Origin: Cinclus cinclus
Lineage: Eukaryota; Chordata; Aves; Passeriformes; Cinclidae
Direction of reading: 5' to 3'
Length of the DNA: 64,000 bases
Assembly (NCBI RefSeq): GCF_963662255.1
Contig: NC_085047.1
Coordinates: 90,206,259-90,270,258 of the forward strand
Position numbers and translations under genes: made by a program. The notes under the pieces were generated by a model. The model had not been told where the DNA came from. It searched no databases and saw only the letters and a list, made by a program, of their open reading frames with translations. This document shows, one piece after another, positions 1-14,056 of this stretch (its first letter is position 1; each line of letters starts with the position of its first letter).

Positions 1-27
1 AGTAGGAAGCCAAGATTTGTGAGAGAT

Positions 28-117
28 CTCTCTCTATTTTTTTCTTTTTTTTTTTTTTTGTGTTCCTTTTGTTCCTTTTTTTCTTCTTTTTTTTCCCCCC
101 CTTTTTTCCCCCCTCTA
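28..117. repeat. T-rich polypyrimidine tract
   Basis: Long T runs are followed by alternating T and C blocks at the very start of the window. Almost no purines lie on the + strand after position 36 apart from a few G. Confidence 0.9.
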
Positions 118-2432
118 AACCATCTTATCTCTTTTTAAATCACATGCCTGGGATGTGATCTGGAAAGCAGATCCCATTCCCCTGCCAGCAGTATTGACAG
201 TGTAATGTATGTTGATGTCACTTAGTGGGAAATTGAGTCAACTATTTACCAGGCAATCCATTGCCTACCCCAGGCACTGAAAAAAATATGACCCAAGAAT
301 GAGCACCAGGGGGTTGCCATGGGCACAGTGGAGAAAAGTTATGGATAAAGTATAGTCTTTTGGTTTAATTAGTTGCTGCTATCCCTATATCTGCCTTGTG
401 ATTTCAAATCATACATGGAAAGCACAAGGTGTGGAAGCTAATGGGAAGTGGAGATGCTGATCAGTAAGCACGTAATGGGGATTTTAAGGAGAAAATTAAC
501 TATTGTGAGATCTGCTATGTAAGTATGAGCTGTTGGGTCTTGATCTGGGGAAGCACCAGGAATGGAGCTGGAGGAGAAACAGCATGGCCTGTTCCCAGAG
601 CAAATGATTTTACGCTGGTGCTCGTCCTTGATTGCAGCTCTGTTAAGTAGGTCACTGCAGTGGAAATCGCACACGTCACTGAGCTGGGAAAATGGATGGA
701 TTTTTAAAATTTGCTGCCATTACCAACCACTTCATCATGGTTTGATAGGCTCATGGTTATACATTTAAGCAAACATGGAAAATGACACAGGGATAGGATC
801 TATTTTCACAGCTGAACTCTCAGTAAACTTTTCAGGCAAGGTGAAAAAAAGGATGGTTAAATATATAATAAAACTATTAAGCATTATATTTTAATTTAGG
901 GAAAAAATATTATTTTTAAGGCACTCCCATAGAGACCACATACACAGGAAGTGATATGCCATCCTAGGATTAAGTTTGTTTTACAGTTTTCACCATCTCA
1001 CATGTAATCTCTGCACAGTGCCTTACTAAACATTTCAAATCTCTGGATAGATGAAAATTTTCAGAAAAAAAAAGTCTTTTCCCAAGATACTTGCATTAAT
1101 GTAAACTTCCCAAACATGTAGGACAGGCAGAATTTGAGCTCAGATGACTTATGGAGTTCATTCTTAGAATCACTATGCCATGTCATATCAGGATAAAATA
1201 TTAAATAAATTGATACATATGAGAAAGACAAAGCTGCCTCTGGTTCCAAAAATCCAACACTAGATTCTAATGCTGGAAAAGTTCCAAGGCACATTACCAG
1301 CAGGGAAATTTTTGTGCCTGTTGAACTCTTAGCTCTTATTTTCAGGTGTCTGCTGGTTGTTTTCTCTTTCTTAACTTTCATGGTGGTTAAAATACATGGC
1401 AGCTTACCTGAGAAGTTGTTTCCAATATTTAATTGTAAAAAATGAATTCTGAGTAGTGTTGTGTAAAAGAACATCACTATTCTAGAAGAGCCAGGGATGC
1501 TTATGTCATATGAAAGCTGTGTGACTCGATGTCTGTCTTCCCACACAGCATCCTGTCAGTCCTGGGTGTAGCAGAGAGCTACAGTCCCATTTGAACTGAA
1601 GAAAGGCATGTAGATGTGTCCTAAGGTCCATTGATAACTCAAGGTCATACTTAAATGAGGACTTTAAACTTGTTAGAAACCCTGTACTCAACTCTATGGG
1701 TAAATAATCTTTACAGTCATATAAAGCAGTTATCAATTTATTCCCTTGTAAACTGCCAGAGAACACAATGAATGAGAAATGGAGCTGCTCGTGATTTTGC
1801 TTTAAAGTTCAGCTGCCTCATGACCTTAAACAAATTATTTTCTTCTAAGTATTTTACCTTGATTTTATATGCTGTGTCTTAGACTCACTGCATTAAACTA
1901 AGGTACTTACCTTTAGAGTAAAGACTTCCAACATATTGGAAACTCTCTGTTTATGGGATGCAGTTGAGGTCTCAAATGTAATAAATGACTCTTCTTTGGA
2001 AAGATATGGGTTTTTTTCCACAGAAAAGACATAATCTCACATGACTTGATCCTGCAAGAACTCATCCAATGTTTTCTGAGCTTCGATGCAGCAAGTACTC
2101 ATCTCCCAATGCAAAACCACTCTCAGCAGCTCCTCACTGCCACTTAATCACTGACTGCTCCTTTTCCAGTGGGCTTGGGATTAAAGGTGATACTCCTATA
2201 AATAAAGCTGGTAGCAAGCACAACTAATCTGTAATGCTTAGGGAAACATAGTTCTACAGCAGACCCTGAAAACATTCTCTGTTCGAAGTGTCTAGACTCT
2301 GTTATGCCTGCAGTCACTGTGACCCATGCAAGCTTTCTTCAGTAGTTGGTCAGTATCAGAAATAATCGGATGGTTCAAAGAGGGGGGAAACTAGTTCCTG
2401 ACTCATGGGAATAAGAAAAAGTTCTTGTATCT

Positions 2433-2458
2433 AAAAAAAAAAAAAAAAAAAAAAAAAA
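2433..2458. repeat. A26 homopolymer
   Basis: Twenty-six consecutive A. No recognisable retrotransposed sequence lies immediately upstream, so it is not called as a processed-copy tail. Confidence 0.95.
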
Positions 2459-5400
2459 GGAGAGAGAAATGTGTCATGACCTATAGGGCTTTAGTTACTT
2501 TAATACAGTGTAATAATTGACAATTTGTCCTGAATTTTTCTATGTAATTTCCAGCACCTGATATACATTAGAATTTTATAGTAAACAAAAATACAAAAGT
2601 AGTTATTAAGAAGTAGTTATTTCTCTTTTGGCATTTTCTCTTTAGAGAAACTGAAATTAGCCTGCTGTATTTTTATTTATATAACTAATCAATGAGGTAC
2701 TGTATATTATTAAATTCATTTCTCAGGTCCATACTTACATGGAAAAAATGCTCAACCCCTTAGAGACAGATGGGAATTGTCTGACTAAAATCAGACATTT
2801 ACCAATCCCCAAGGCTTCTTTTATAATCAATAGAAACCAAATCTGTACTGCCAGCATGGAAACTGTTTGACAAATCAGAGACACTCTCTTCTGGGTGATA
2901 TGTGTCCTAAGGAGCCCAAGCTCAGGGTTCCTTTCATAGATACCTGCTCTGTATCTTTCTGAAGTCACGGCATGGCCTTCACAAATGGGTTGTTTATTAC
3001 TTCTTTTGTCTTTCTCTGGTTTTCTTTCTTTTGCTTGCAATTTGCTCCCCACAGAAAAGCAGGACCATGTCATTCAGTTTACACATTTATAAGGTGTTAC
3101 AGACTATAGCTGTTGATGTTAACAGCATTAAGACCCTGTGATATGCACTAGGTGTCTGTATTAGCAGCCATGGTTCTTTCTCCTTTCCCTGGTCTGAGTA
3201 GCTCCAGCTGGGCCCTATCTCCACACCAGGGTGCAGTAGGACTCTGGAGTGTACCAGAACCCCCACATTTCCCTCCTCCCCTCTCTCATCTTTCATCACT
3301 GCAGAAATTCAAGCAATGGCTCAAACAGGAGCTGGAGAGTGCTCTGAAAAGATCCTCAGGAACCCTCAGTTTGCACCAGCATCCACATGTAGATAGAAAC
3401 ACTTTTTCCATTAACTGTCATCCTGAATGTTTTCTGCCATGTTTTGTTGTATGATCTAGAATCTAGAGTTCATTTTCCTAATGCCTGTACAAAAGAAAAC
3501 AGCAAAAAACGCGCAGAAGAAATAACAGCGAAGGATGGACAAATGGGTTTCGTGTGTGTGTGTCCCTGAAAAGAGGGACAGAAAAACAAAGGACTTTTGT
3601 AAAGAAATCGATCACCCTTTGGCATTTTTGTGTACAGATGTGAGCTGTCAATGCAAAAAAAGTGTTCTGCCTGTGCCCAAGGTATGTTTCTGTGCATGTG
3701 CAAGTGACTGCAGATTTCTGCCAATATTTGATCCTTTCCAATTGAGCAGCCATGCTTGCAGCACAGTCACATACTTTTGGTTCTGTGTTATGGCCACACA
3801 TTGCAGAATGCTGGAGACTATGCAATGAAGTACACAAACAACATCAGTTCACTTGGACATCTTGAACAGGAGTTTAAAGATAAAGACCATGTTGGATCTC
3901 TTGCAGAATTATCCTGATGGTGAATTGAGTCTAAAAGGTCTTGTCTATAAGCCCTGCTGGAGATGATGAAACAGCATTTCTGTCAGAGCTCAAGTTTAAT
4001 CGTTGACATTTCCAGGTCCTTTTCCCTAATCCTGGGTCATGGCATTAACCCAGACAATGCTGTGCCTGATGCTGGCTTTCTTTTAATTTAGGAAAAAGCA
4101 GAAGCCAGCTCTGTTGGTAGTCAGGTCACATATGTGTGAAAACGTATGTCATTAAAATGCAGCTGGCTTTTTGGTCCCTCAGTAGATATAATGGAATAAA
4201 ATAGAGCCTAGTAAATAAGCAATATTCACATTACAGAGCAATGGACTTTGCCTGTGAAGGGCAATTGAATCATATTATTTTTAACTATATGTTTAACAAT
4301 CTCTAGGAACTGTTAACACCATTCACATCCTGACACAGCTGAACAGAAATTGGTATTTTTTGGGAAACTTTCAAGCTTCCTTTGTAGGCCCTGAAATATG
4401 CCAGAGAGAGGATGCTACCTTTGGCTGTTCACATCCAAGTTACCAAGTGACAGTTTCTTAACTCATGACATTCATTTTCTGTGTCCTTTTCTTTTTGGGA
4501 AGCATTTAAGCAGTCTTCCAGACAAATAAGCAAATGAAACTTAGAGAATTTTCAGGAATAAAAGGGATACAGAACTATTGGCATAGTTCCAAATAACAAC
4601 AAAATAATAGGTGATAACTATAAAGTCTTCTTTCCCCTCAGCTGTGGCAAATACTTAAAAGTAATCATTAGAGTTTGTATTCTTTTTCCTTTTGCTTGGG
4701 GCTTTTTATGTTAATGTTTCTAATTTTAAAAGTGTATTAAGTGAGAAAATAATTTTGTTAAATTAGTTTGCTGACACTAAAAAAAGAAAAATAAGTTTCT
4801 TTGAAAGCTGAAACTGTTCTGCTTACATCTTTGATTTTCTACATATCAACATTAGCTGAGAAACTGCTTCTGAAACTGAAGATTCAGTAATGTCAATGAA
4901 CTACAGGCTCTACTGATTCACAGACCACTTAATTGCTTCTGTGGATTTCTCAGCTAATGTGATTCACTTCTTAAATAATCCAAATGGCTTCCAATACTGG
5001 GAGATTTGTGGATTTGGTTTTGTTATGGATTGTTTTTAAAACTAACTCAGAATCACCTCTGTCCACTATAGACTTTCCTGTGATTGATAGAGGTGGGAGG
5101 AACATTTGGTATCTGCAGACAGCAAATGCAAGGGAGCACCACTCCAAGCAGGCATTTCATCCCCATGACATCCCCCCATCCCATTTCTGTGCTTTCCCTC
5201 CTGAGCAGCATGGGACCTGCTTGCCCCTCTCTCCCCTCCATGCTGTTCTGGCCCAGCGAGCATCAGGGGATCTGATCAGGGGATCACCACATGCAAGGGT
5301 GAAACCTCAGGTTCCTGGGGCTGCTTGGCTCCCAGGCATCTCTCTGTGGTCTGGATGGCAAAGCCTCTTATCAAGGTCACCTGGGTACCATCTTTTCTAC

Positions 5401-8400
5401 CATTGTGACAGACTTCACCTGCTTCAGCTGAAGGTTTCCCGTGCCAGCTATCAGCATTAAGCTCAATTGCTCTGGGCTATTTCAGCCAACAAGTCCTGCC
5501 AGCATGTTACAAAATTATGTTAAATTTGCTGTTTGTAGTTCCTTAAGCCTATTTCAGAGACAATGACAATATGATGGAAGTACAGTCATCCTGTGGCCAG
5601 ATACAAACTTCTGCTGTTCCTTCAGAAAGTATAGTAGCCACAGAGCAGCAGGCTAATGACTCACTGGGCTAAGCTGGCAATCTTTACATCTTTATATTTC
5701 ACAGTGTTTTATTAGAGGCAGACATTCACTACCTGCTAATTTTCTATTGCTGCTTTTCAGTTATATCTTCTGTTGTTTCTTTCCCCCACTCCTATTTTTT
5801 ATTTTTTCATTGGTTTCACTGATGCAATTAAGAGCAGAATTGGTGGATAACTATGGCAAGAAGGAATCAAGTTAATAGGCTTCAGATGAATCAAAAGAAG
5901 GAAATTTCTTTCTGATGAATTATTTTTGTAGAGATTTATAACAGTAGAAATTTGTTCAGGACCAAATGACTATCAGAAAGTAAGGTACCAAAAAGAAGAC
6001 TTGATTGTAAAAAATTTTCGTAAGGAATAGATCATCTTAACAAATCAACAGCCATGTAAAACTTTTCTTGGATTAGGACTTTGGCAATTTCTAAAATTCA
6101 AAACCATTAGTTAATTCACATATATGGCATTTTATTGCTTAATATCTAAGCGTTGTCTGAGTCTAGGACAGACCTCTGAGTACTGGAATAACACATTAAC
6201 ATCTGGCAAGATTTGCTTCCAGCTAAGAAATGGTATGAATTTTACAAAACCATAGATAATCCTGTTTAACTTGACCTTACGGGGATTTTAGGAAGTGCAG
6301 TGGTTAGACTTAATCTGCATGAGCACATTGAAGCACTGTTGTTTGCCAGATTTGCAGTTTGGGGGTTGTGTTCTGCATTTGGGCTGTTTGTGGAGTTACA
6401 GGGGATGTCTTTAGACTGATGGTTTAATCACCCTAATGAAATGAGGCAAGCTGTTTGGGTGCTGCACAGCAGGCAGCCCAAGGCAGGGCAGGGCAGGCAC
6501 TGCTCTCCCCTTCACTTCTGGCAGCAGAGCCAGCACTGCCTGGGAGGCCAATGGCCATCCCTGTGGCTGATCTGTCTGCCTCAGTTCAGCAGGAGCTAAT
6601 TAGAAACAGTTCTAGGGTAGGAGTTAATATGGTAGTGATGACAAGTTCCAAATTCTGCCTCTCAGCGAAAGACTGGAGTATGTACACTGCATTTGCTTGT
6701 ATATTATCTATATGTTCTGTATACTAACTATGGTGCACCAAGGAGCTCTTCTCCCTGAAATTCTTTGTAACGAATCAAAGCAGTTTGTCATAATTTATCC
6801 AAACTTCAGAATTCTGCTCTGTTTTTAAACTGCTCAATTTTCAGAGAAAAGACATGTGGCAGTGCAAGAGGGCCAAGGTCCAGCAGTGGCTACATGAGTT
6901 TGTTTAGGACTGGTTTACTACATGCACTTCTTAAAATTGAAAATGTTTTTCTATTTAATATCCTTGAGAGAGGCAAAGATCACATCACAGGAGTACGATG
7001 TAAGGCTGCCAGAAAAATATGCTAGCCAGGATTTAAATAGGCTTTTTCTAATGGGTAGAAAGCAGGTTATGAGGCAAGACAAAGCCTTAGCTTAAAATAT
7101 TTTGAGATAAGAGCAGTAGACATATCACATTCTGGTTTGCTTCATGGAATATTTTCTCTACTGGTCAGTTTACAAGTTAATGTCTTTTCTAGGGTTGTGG
7201 GCACTCAGACCTTTGGAAAAGAAATACTGGTATCAGATACAAGCAGGTATTAGCCTCTTACTGTTCTGCAACTGTTTTTTTCTTATCATTTCAAGAACTA
7301 AGTTATGCCTTGCAAAGTGTTCTTCATATAGATATCAAATATATGCTACTCAAAGTATTTTGCCTAGCTATTCTTCTGGAATACTAAGCTGAAAGCTGAG
7401 ATAATTTTCAGCATCCAGTGATATTTTTCCAATACGTAGTACCACAGCCTGTGATTTGTGCTGTAGGGATACCTATCTCCCCTGAAGCAGTACTTTTGAA
7501 TCTAATAGGTCTTCCTGCAGTTATCTCCCATTCCACTGGCTCTCAGGAAACCTGCAAAATTTTAGTATGCACAATATATCAAGGAATTCCACTTATTGAC
7601 TATGTACTATGCAAAGAGAATTACCTTCTCCAGTGTTCTGAGTCTACAACCTGATGATTCAATTTGAAAACCTACTTAGTGTAGGAAACACTAAATAATT
7701 TCCCTGTCTACGTTTTCTCTTTCCTTTCTCTGTTTTCCTTTTCTGATGCGTACTGATGTTTGCTTTTCTAAATGCTGCTGAGTGTTGCTGCTTAGGGGCA
7801 GTGGTTTGTGTAAAGTTCTCTATCATTACTCTCTTTACAGAGCAGTAAGTCAGAAACAATTATTTTGTATTTAAAGCTAGGCCTGTTTTCCTACATATAT
7901 GGCAGTTTACATCAGTATTGCACCTCATCTGCTTAATGGCTCTGTTTCATGTGGTTGTGCTGCAGTCAGATTTTGTTGGTTTTGAGTTATTCTGTGTAGT
8001 ATGATCACAAAACTTGTTACTTTCCCCCCATCTTTTCCAGATCATTTATTAATGTAATGAACAGCCTAGCACAGATCCAGGGGAAATTTCCTGTCCACAG
8101 TTTTAGTAAGAAAACAAATTTTTCTCCTATTTTTTATTTCCTACCTCTATTTAATTATTTATTCACATGAAGATTTCTGTTATTGCATGGCAGCATACTA
8201 TCCTTAAAAGCCTTAGAGTTAGTCAAAGTTGTTTGAAAATCCAAGTAGTTTTTATCCAAGTAGGCATTACCCCTGTATGCATGGTGCTGTCAAGGACCTG
8301 TGATGAGTTAAGTCAGGGATGGCTTCCCTCCAGGATAGCCACACTTGCCCCAGTTTATACCAGATACCTCCACCACTATACTTTCTAGTGCAATTTCCAC

Positions 8401-10860
8401 CCATCTATCCAGTGTTGCAGATTAGACATATCGATTGGGTGAAAATGTATTGCAAAGGATTTCTGTTTGCATCAGTTACATTTAATTTTTTAATGGATGT
8501 GGCAAAAGATGTCCTCTTTGATGTTCTTTGGAGTGGTTAAGGAATGGGGAATACTGCTTTTCCTTGTCGCACATCCTTCAGCCATCACAGTGATCTTGGA
8601 CAGAGACAGGAGCAGCCTTCTCTAGTACTTCATCTAAGTCCACACTATGTGAGATTGTGGGGCTGTAAAACTGCTCAGGAAATTCTGGCTCAAAGGCAGT
8701 GTAAAGCCTGGTCATCATATTTTGAGACTGCATTCATGGTATCAGATATGACTACTTATTGACCAGTTAATATCTAATTAGAATAAAAACCAATTTGACC
8801 TCTAGACATTATGAAAAACTTGACTCAGAAGAGTTAGTATTTGTAGTGTGCTCCAACCCTAGGAATGGAAACTGCCAAAAAAACACCCCAGATTATAGAA
8901 AGTCTCTAGAAATATGCTCTTATTATTGAAAAGAAGCAGTTGGGTTCAGTGAAAAAGAGGGGCTCGTTGGAAGGATGCTGGCTGTGTGCTCTGGTGGATG
9001 CTTGGCTCATTGGCTGGCAGATGCTAACACCCTCATTTCACCTCTCAGCTTGTCTGGTGCCACGTCCCACATACAGAAACCCTCTGAGACTGCAGGTTAT
9101 GTATTACAGCTGCGCACATCCTCAGCACGAAGGAAGGTCCTGGGGGTGCCCCCACGTTTCCAAAGGAGCAATTCTAGCAGGAGATGGCGTGGCCATGGGG
9201 AGGCAGAGTGAACCTGACTGCCCCGAGAAGGTCACATCCATTTCTGCTTTTCTCACGCACACGAGCCCCTAAGATTTCTCCCGAGTTGTTGCTGTACAGG
9301 AGCTCCATCTAGTGCTGACATGTTTTATTCCTATTCCCTAAGGCGGCAGAATGAATGTACTGGTGCGGAGGCAGCCAAGGCAGGAAGCTGAATTTGCCAG
9401 GGCCAGGCTGCTTTCCAGATTGCAAAGGGGTCCTGCATAACATAGGGAAAGTGAGACAGAAGTGAACGTTCAGGGATGCTTCTGTACTATGCTGGTATCA
9501 CTGAGATGCAAAAGGTAATTCTTTGCGCTGTTTATGCCACTAGGAGTTTGTTGTTTGGATGGATAAGCATATTAATAACATTGCAGAAAAATACAATAGT
9601 ACTCAGTGATGCACATTAAGTCACCAGATACAGCTAGGAACTAAGACCACCTTAAATTACAAAATAAACACCTTCTAAAATTCAGCCAAGGAGGAGGAAA
9701 GAAAGAGGAAATGCTGAAATGTTTATTTCTTATTAAAAGTAATACATGCTCTCTGTATTGAAGATACCACCACACACAAAGGAAAGGGTGTGTTGCCCAA
9801 AGGATGAAACACAGAAGTAACCATTGAGAAAAGAGCAAGTAAATTTATTGAACAGGACCAGTAATGCTTGTTGTCATATTTCTCCCAGCAGGGTTGGATC
9901 CAACAGTGATTACTCAGTGATTTCTTTCAAGTGCAAAGTTAAACTGAGACTCCCATTGGAGTTAAGCAGGAAAATAATTCTTTGGAGAAGAGAAAGATTG
10001 CCTGTTCTAATGGACTCATGATTCCAAGTCATCTTAGCAAAAGAGAACAGACAATTACAGGCATTAGATTAATGGCAATTGGTAGATTTATTTCTATTCA
10101 AAGTGAGTGATTGATATCTGAGATGGCCTGTATTCAGAAAATGGTTGTAACTGTTAATGTTCAACAAAAGATTGTGGGAAATATTTTCTCAATTTCAAAT
10201 AAGTAGAATTGCTTTTAATGCATTAAAAATCAAAAGGAAATTGTGCTCTGAACACTAATATGTAGGAGCAACTTGAATAAGAGTCACCAAATTAAAGAAT
10301 ATTTTATTTTTGACTGTTTTTTCTAAGTTTATATTATAAATATTTAATAGGCATATCCAAATAAAGCCAGTAGTGTTTCGGAAGCACACCCCATTCCCAG
10401 CCACTTCTGTCAGTTTATGAGGTATCCATCCACTCCTCTGCAGTTCATATCCTTTCTATTAGCCCTGAACTGATCAGTTGTTACATCCATATTGTGGTTT
10501 CACTATCTCATGAAAAGTTCTGCTGTGATTTCTGCACTTGCTGAACTTCAGACAAATCAGATTAGTACTGGCTGGTTGTCCACCAAGACCAGGCCTCGCT
10601 TTGAGTCCATTCATCTTACTCTGAAATATCCTCTAGGTTCAGCTTTATTTTTAACTCTGGAAAGGTTTGGGTTCTTCTGCCAAAATATGCTGGCAGTCGG
10701 ATGCAGGCTCAAAAAATTTGTATCTCTTTTTTTTTGGTTTGGGACAGAAAAAGAAAAAGTGGACAAAATTCTGGAGGTTTAGTGAAGAAGGAGCAGTAGC
10801 CATATATGTCTGCCAGTCTCCAGATCTGTTTGAATATCTTCTGAATATTAATTTGTATTT

Positions 10861-10921
10861 CTCATCTCAAAAAAATGAAAAAAAAACCGAAACAAACACC
10901 AACCCCCCAAAAAACAAAAAT
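10861..10921. repeat. A/C-rich low-complexity stretch
   Basis: Mixed A runs with single C and a CCCCCC block. Simple composition, no gene. Confidence 0.85.
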
Positions 10922-11337
10922 TGAAACTTTTGATAATAATATTTTGTGAAATCCCATATTCACAATCTCTCACATGCTTCTCTCTCAGATTTGCTCATTT
11001 TATGGTACCTTCTCACTAGCCCTGCCGGCAATGAAAGTTGCTATCTAATTTAACAGTGTTCTAACAATTTAACTGAATGCATTGCATTCCAGGCTGCCTA
11101 TCCCAGATTTCACACACCACTCAACATTCTCACTGTCACTTTTCTATGCATAACCTCAGTGGAGACTTGTATATGACATAGATTTTTCCCTAGCAATGGA
11201 AATGTCTATTATGAGACTCAGAGCTAGAAGGCAAAATGGAGTTCAAATTTCTATTTAAACAATTGACAGTTTTTGTTCTTTTGTTGTCTGTGATGCTCTG
11301 ACTTAGGAGTTCTTTATATTTTACTAAAGTGTATATG

Positions 11338-11965
11338 TGTCCTGGTTTAGGGTAAATTTGGGAGGAAACCTCCTAAGGGGTCCCTCCAGGAAGCAAATTC
11401 AAGCTCCCCCCAGCTGGTTCGGGAGACATAAATCTCCTTCAAGAAAAGTGGAAAAGACTGTTTATTTAACAAGCAAAGTATTCACAAACATGAGGAAATG
11501 AATAATATTAAACAATGGAACCTCTCGTTGTTCTGAAGAGATGGCAAATTCAGAGAGATTCCTTTTGTAGCTCAGAGTCCTTTCCGTGGGTATGTGCTCA
11601 GCTCTCTCCCAGTCTCTCCGGGGCTCAGGTCCAGTGTCCCGACCTCAGTGCAGCTTGGGGGGCCCCCAGACCATAGTCCTGGTGTTCCCGGACTCAACAA
11701 TGGCTGAACAGTGCCCAAAAAGCCTGGCCTCAGCTAAGGAGAGAAAAAAGAGCAAAAACAGCAAGGGAAAACTCCCTGTCTCTCTGCAGAGCTCCGAGAG
11801 CACTGCTTATCTCTATGTTTTGAATACAGCTGCAAAAAAGATTCCACTGCTTTTCCTTCTCTCCCCACTTCACTCTCAGATCTAGTTTTAAAGGTGCAGA
11901 ACTTATTCCTGAGCTAAAAAGATGAACGGGGATAGAAGTCAGCATCATATAGTCACCCCAGGACA
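11338..11965 (-). mobile_element. solo LTR of an endogenous retrovirus (628 bp, 5-bp target duplication)
   Basis: The element is bounded by perfect 8-bp terminal inverted repeats, TGTCCTGG at 11338-11345 and CCAGGACA at 11958-11965. It is flanked on both sides by the same 5-bp sequence ATATG (11333-11337 and 11966-11970), the target-site duplication of an integrated provirus. There is no internal gag/pol/env sequence, so it is a solo LTR left by recombination between two LTRs. Read on the minus strand it has a TATA-like TTTAAAA near 11886-11892 and an AATAAA signal at 11461-11466, about 120 bp before the 3' end, which favours minus orientation. A 5-bp duplication is compatible with ERVL- or ERV1-like integrases. 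The 99-codon open frame at 11586-11885 lies inside the LTR and is not a gene. Confidence 0.85.
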
Positions 11966-12313
11966 ATATGCTATGAGAAAATCAGGTCAACAAATAAGCG
12001 AGACAGCTTTTGAAAGTTTCTGCTTTTATCATTACAATATTCTTACCTCCTCACCTACAAAGAAATTTCTGATGGCAGCAAATACTGGAGTGAGTGCCAC
12101 TGTATTTTTGTGGAAGAAATGTATTGGTTTTAATGGAAGCAGAGCCCGATAGTTTTAGTTATTAACATTAACTTGTATATAAAAAATGGAAACAAAGATG
12201 ATGATAGAGTGGATTGCTCTTACAAAGTCTCTAATGCTGTGGCAGTTTTTAGGTAAGATACTTTCGCCCAGAGCAGCAAAATTGCTCCTGAAGAATAAGC
12301 AACCATTAGAAAA

Positions 12314-12320
<7 letters not shown>

Positions 12321-12350
<30 letters not shown>
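12321..12350. repeat. T30 homopolymer
   Basis: Thirty consecutive T, about 360 bp downstream of the 11338-11965 LTR. The Phe-rich and Lys-rich frames across it are artefacts. Confidence 0.95.
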
Positions 12351-12352
<2 letters not shown>

Positions 12353-13779
12353 CTCTTGCTGCATCTAAACCTCTCTTACAAATACTAGACCTACAAATCA
12401 TATGTCATGCATAGTTCCTGGCAGATAATACTAAGGTATGTTTTCAGCAAGACTTCTAAGGAGATACAGAAGTACAAATAGATTGGAAATGTCATAACTT
12501 TTAAGTTATGTGCTTAAATTGTTTATGTTTCATTGTCACATGTGGAGTGTTTTATTTCTTCAGAGAACTATCAGAAATGCTCTCATTTAGATTCAGGAAA
12601 GTTATTTCCCTTGAAAACAGTACTGAATCACTGATGAAACTAGTTTTGTGTAACTCAATAACATATTTATGTGATACCACTCAGTAGAACAACTTGAACT
12701 CAAAACTTGAAATTTGAGGTATTAAGAGGCTTAATTTGAAGAGAGCTGTTTCTTACTGCTGTTCCTCTGTGTTTAAGTCCTTGGGCAAGCACAGTAAAAG
12801 GTGCTTCATCCAGAAGAAAGAGTTAGAATACCTCAGCATAGGATTCCCCAATATTCCCAACTTGGAGTGTATCTCCATCTTACCTCCTCCATCTTATTAT
12901 GCCACAGAGCTTTTTAGCATATTCTGCAGGTAAGAGAAAAGCTGATTTAGCAGCCGAAAATTGAAGGACTAGAAAGAAGGGAACACAGATGTGTTAAGAC
13001 ACATAACATTCCTGAGAGACCCTACCTGTTGCTCCTGTTAGGTATTTACCAGCACAACCTTTGTAAGTGGAGACCAGAGCATGCCTCTTCCATCCCTGCT
13101 AATGTCCTTCCAGCACGGCACTCCTCCTTGCTCGCTGCCTCTCCAAGTTCACTGTTCACCACTGCATGGTGGCCTGGCTTCAAAAGGAGAGGTGCAACTT
13201 TTGGTGGGTCCCAGCCTGCCAGCTGCTGGTTCACGTTCCTTTTGTACTTCCAGCTGCATGATGTCCTTCCCAGGTGTCCTGGCTGTGGAAGGGGGGGCAA
13301 AGCTCAGCCTTGTTTGGATGTGCTTGCTATTACATAACGCGCACAACATTGTTTTTGGCGTGGTTTTTGGGGAAAGCCAAAAACTGTCACCTCTGCCTGT
13401 CTCCTTCCCAGTTCCTCCAAGACATGGCTTGGAGACATTCTGAAAAACTGGCAGCCTTTGCTCCAAGACATTGGGCTGGAAAGCAGCACTGGTGCAGGAA
13501 GCATCTGTGGAGAACAAAGGGGTGGAGAGGAGTCTGGTCCCAGTCAAGCTGAGCTGAAAGAAGCAGAGTGGAACCAGTTGAAGCAGGGTGGAACAGGTCA
13601 AAGTGGCCATGCCACATGGAATTGAACCAGTGGAACACAGCGATCTGGAAAAAAACAGGCATTACAGCACAGCCTATCCAGATTTTGGGGGATTTGTCCA
13701 ACATGATTTTCATCATCTCAGGCTTGGGAACAGGAGCACTGACTGCAGGAAGGGCCCACCATCTTTTCTTCATCTGGAA

Positions 13780-14056
13780 GAACCAACAGCCACCACTCTT
13801 TGTCCTGGTGGCCACACAGAACTAAGCTGAGGTAATGAACAGCTCCTTGTGCATAAAGCACCTTCTCTTCCTGTATACTTTTTGTTATTAATATTGCTGC
13901 TATTTCTGTGCTTTTCTTATTCCATTGCTGTTTGCTTTCAGTAAATTATCTTAACCTATAGTCCCTGCCTTTGTCCCTTTCCTGCCAGAAGGGCGGGGGT
14001 AAGAGGAGTGGCTTATTTAGAGATTGATTTCTGGCTGGTGTTAAATCACCAGACCA
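13780..14056 (+). mobile_element. degraded 3' part of a passerine-type ERV LTR
   Basis: The stretch around 13890-13980, with alternating pyrimidine-rich and CAGTAAATT-type sequence, and the end near GGCTGGTGTTAAATCACC (about 14033-14050) resemble from memory the R/U5 end of LTRs frequent in songbird genomes. A clear 5' LTR boundary and a target duplication were not found, so only the 3' portion is called. The moderately GC-rich sequence upstream (13030-13780), with several overlapping open frames on both strands, may be its U3 or an unrelated repeat. Identification rests on pattern memory. Confidence 0.35.

Noticed and set aside
1061..1546. 161-codon open frame on the minus strand, among the longest in the window
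   Set aside because: No recognisable domain, AT-driven composition, weak splice context and no homology I can recall; consistent with chance in 64 kb.
4984..5460. 158-codon open frame on the plus strand
   Set aside because: Composition follows local base content, overlapping frames on both strands are also open, and there are no motifs.
13029..13830. Cluster of overlapping open frames (up to 153 codons) on both strands
   Set aside because: Open on both strands and several frames at once in a moderately GC-rich repeat-like stretch next to an LTR-like segment; no protein motif.
13275..14056. Full LTR from TGTCCTGG (13275) to CCAGACCA (14056)
   Set aside because: The end is not an exact inverted match and the flanks show no target duplication; only the 3' portion was retained as a low-confidence LTR remnant.
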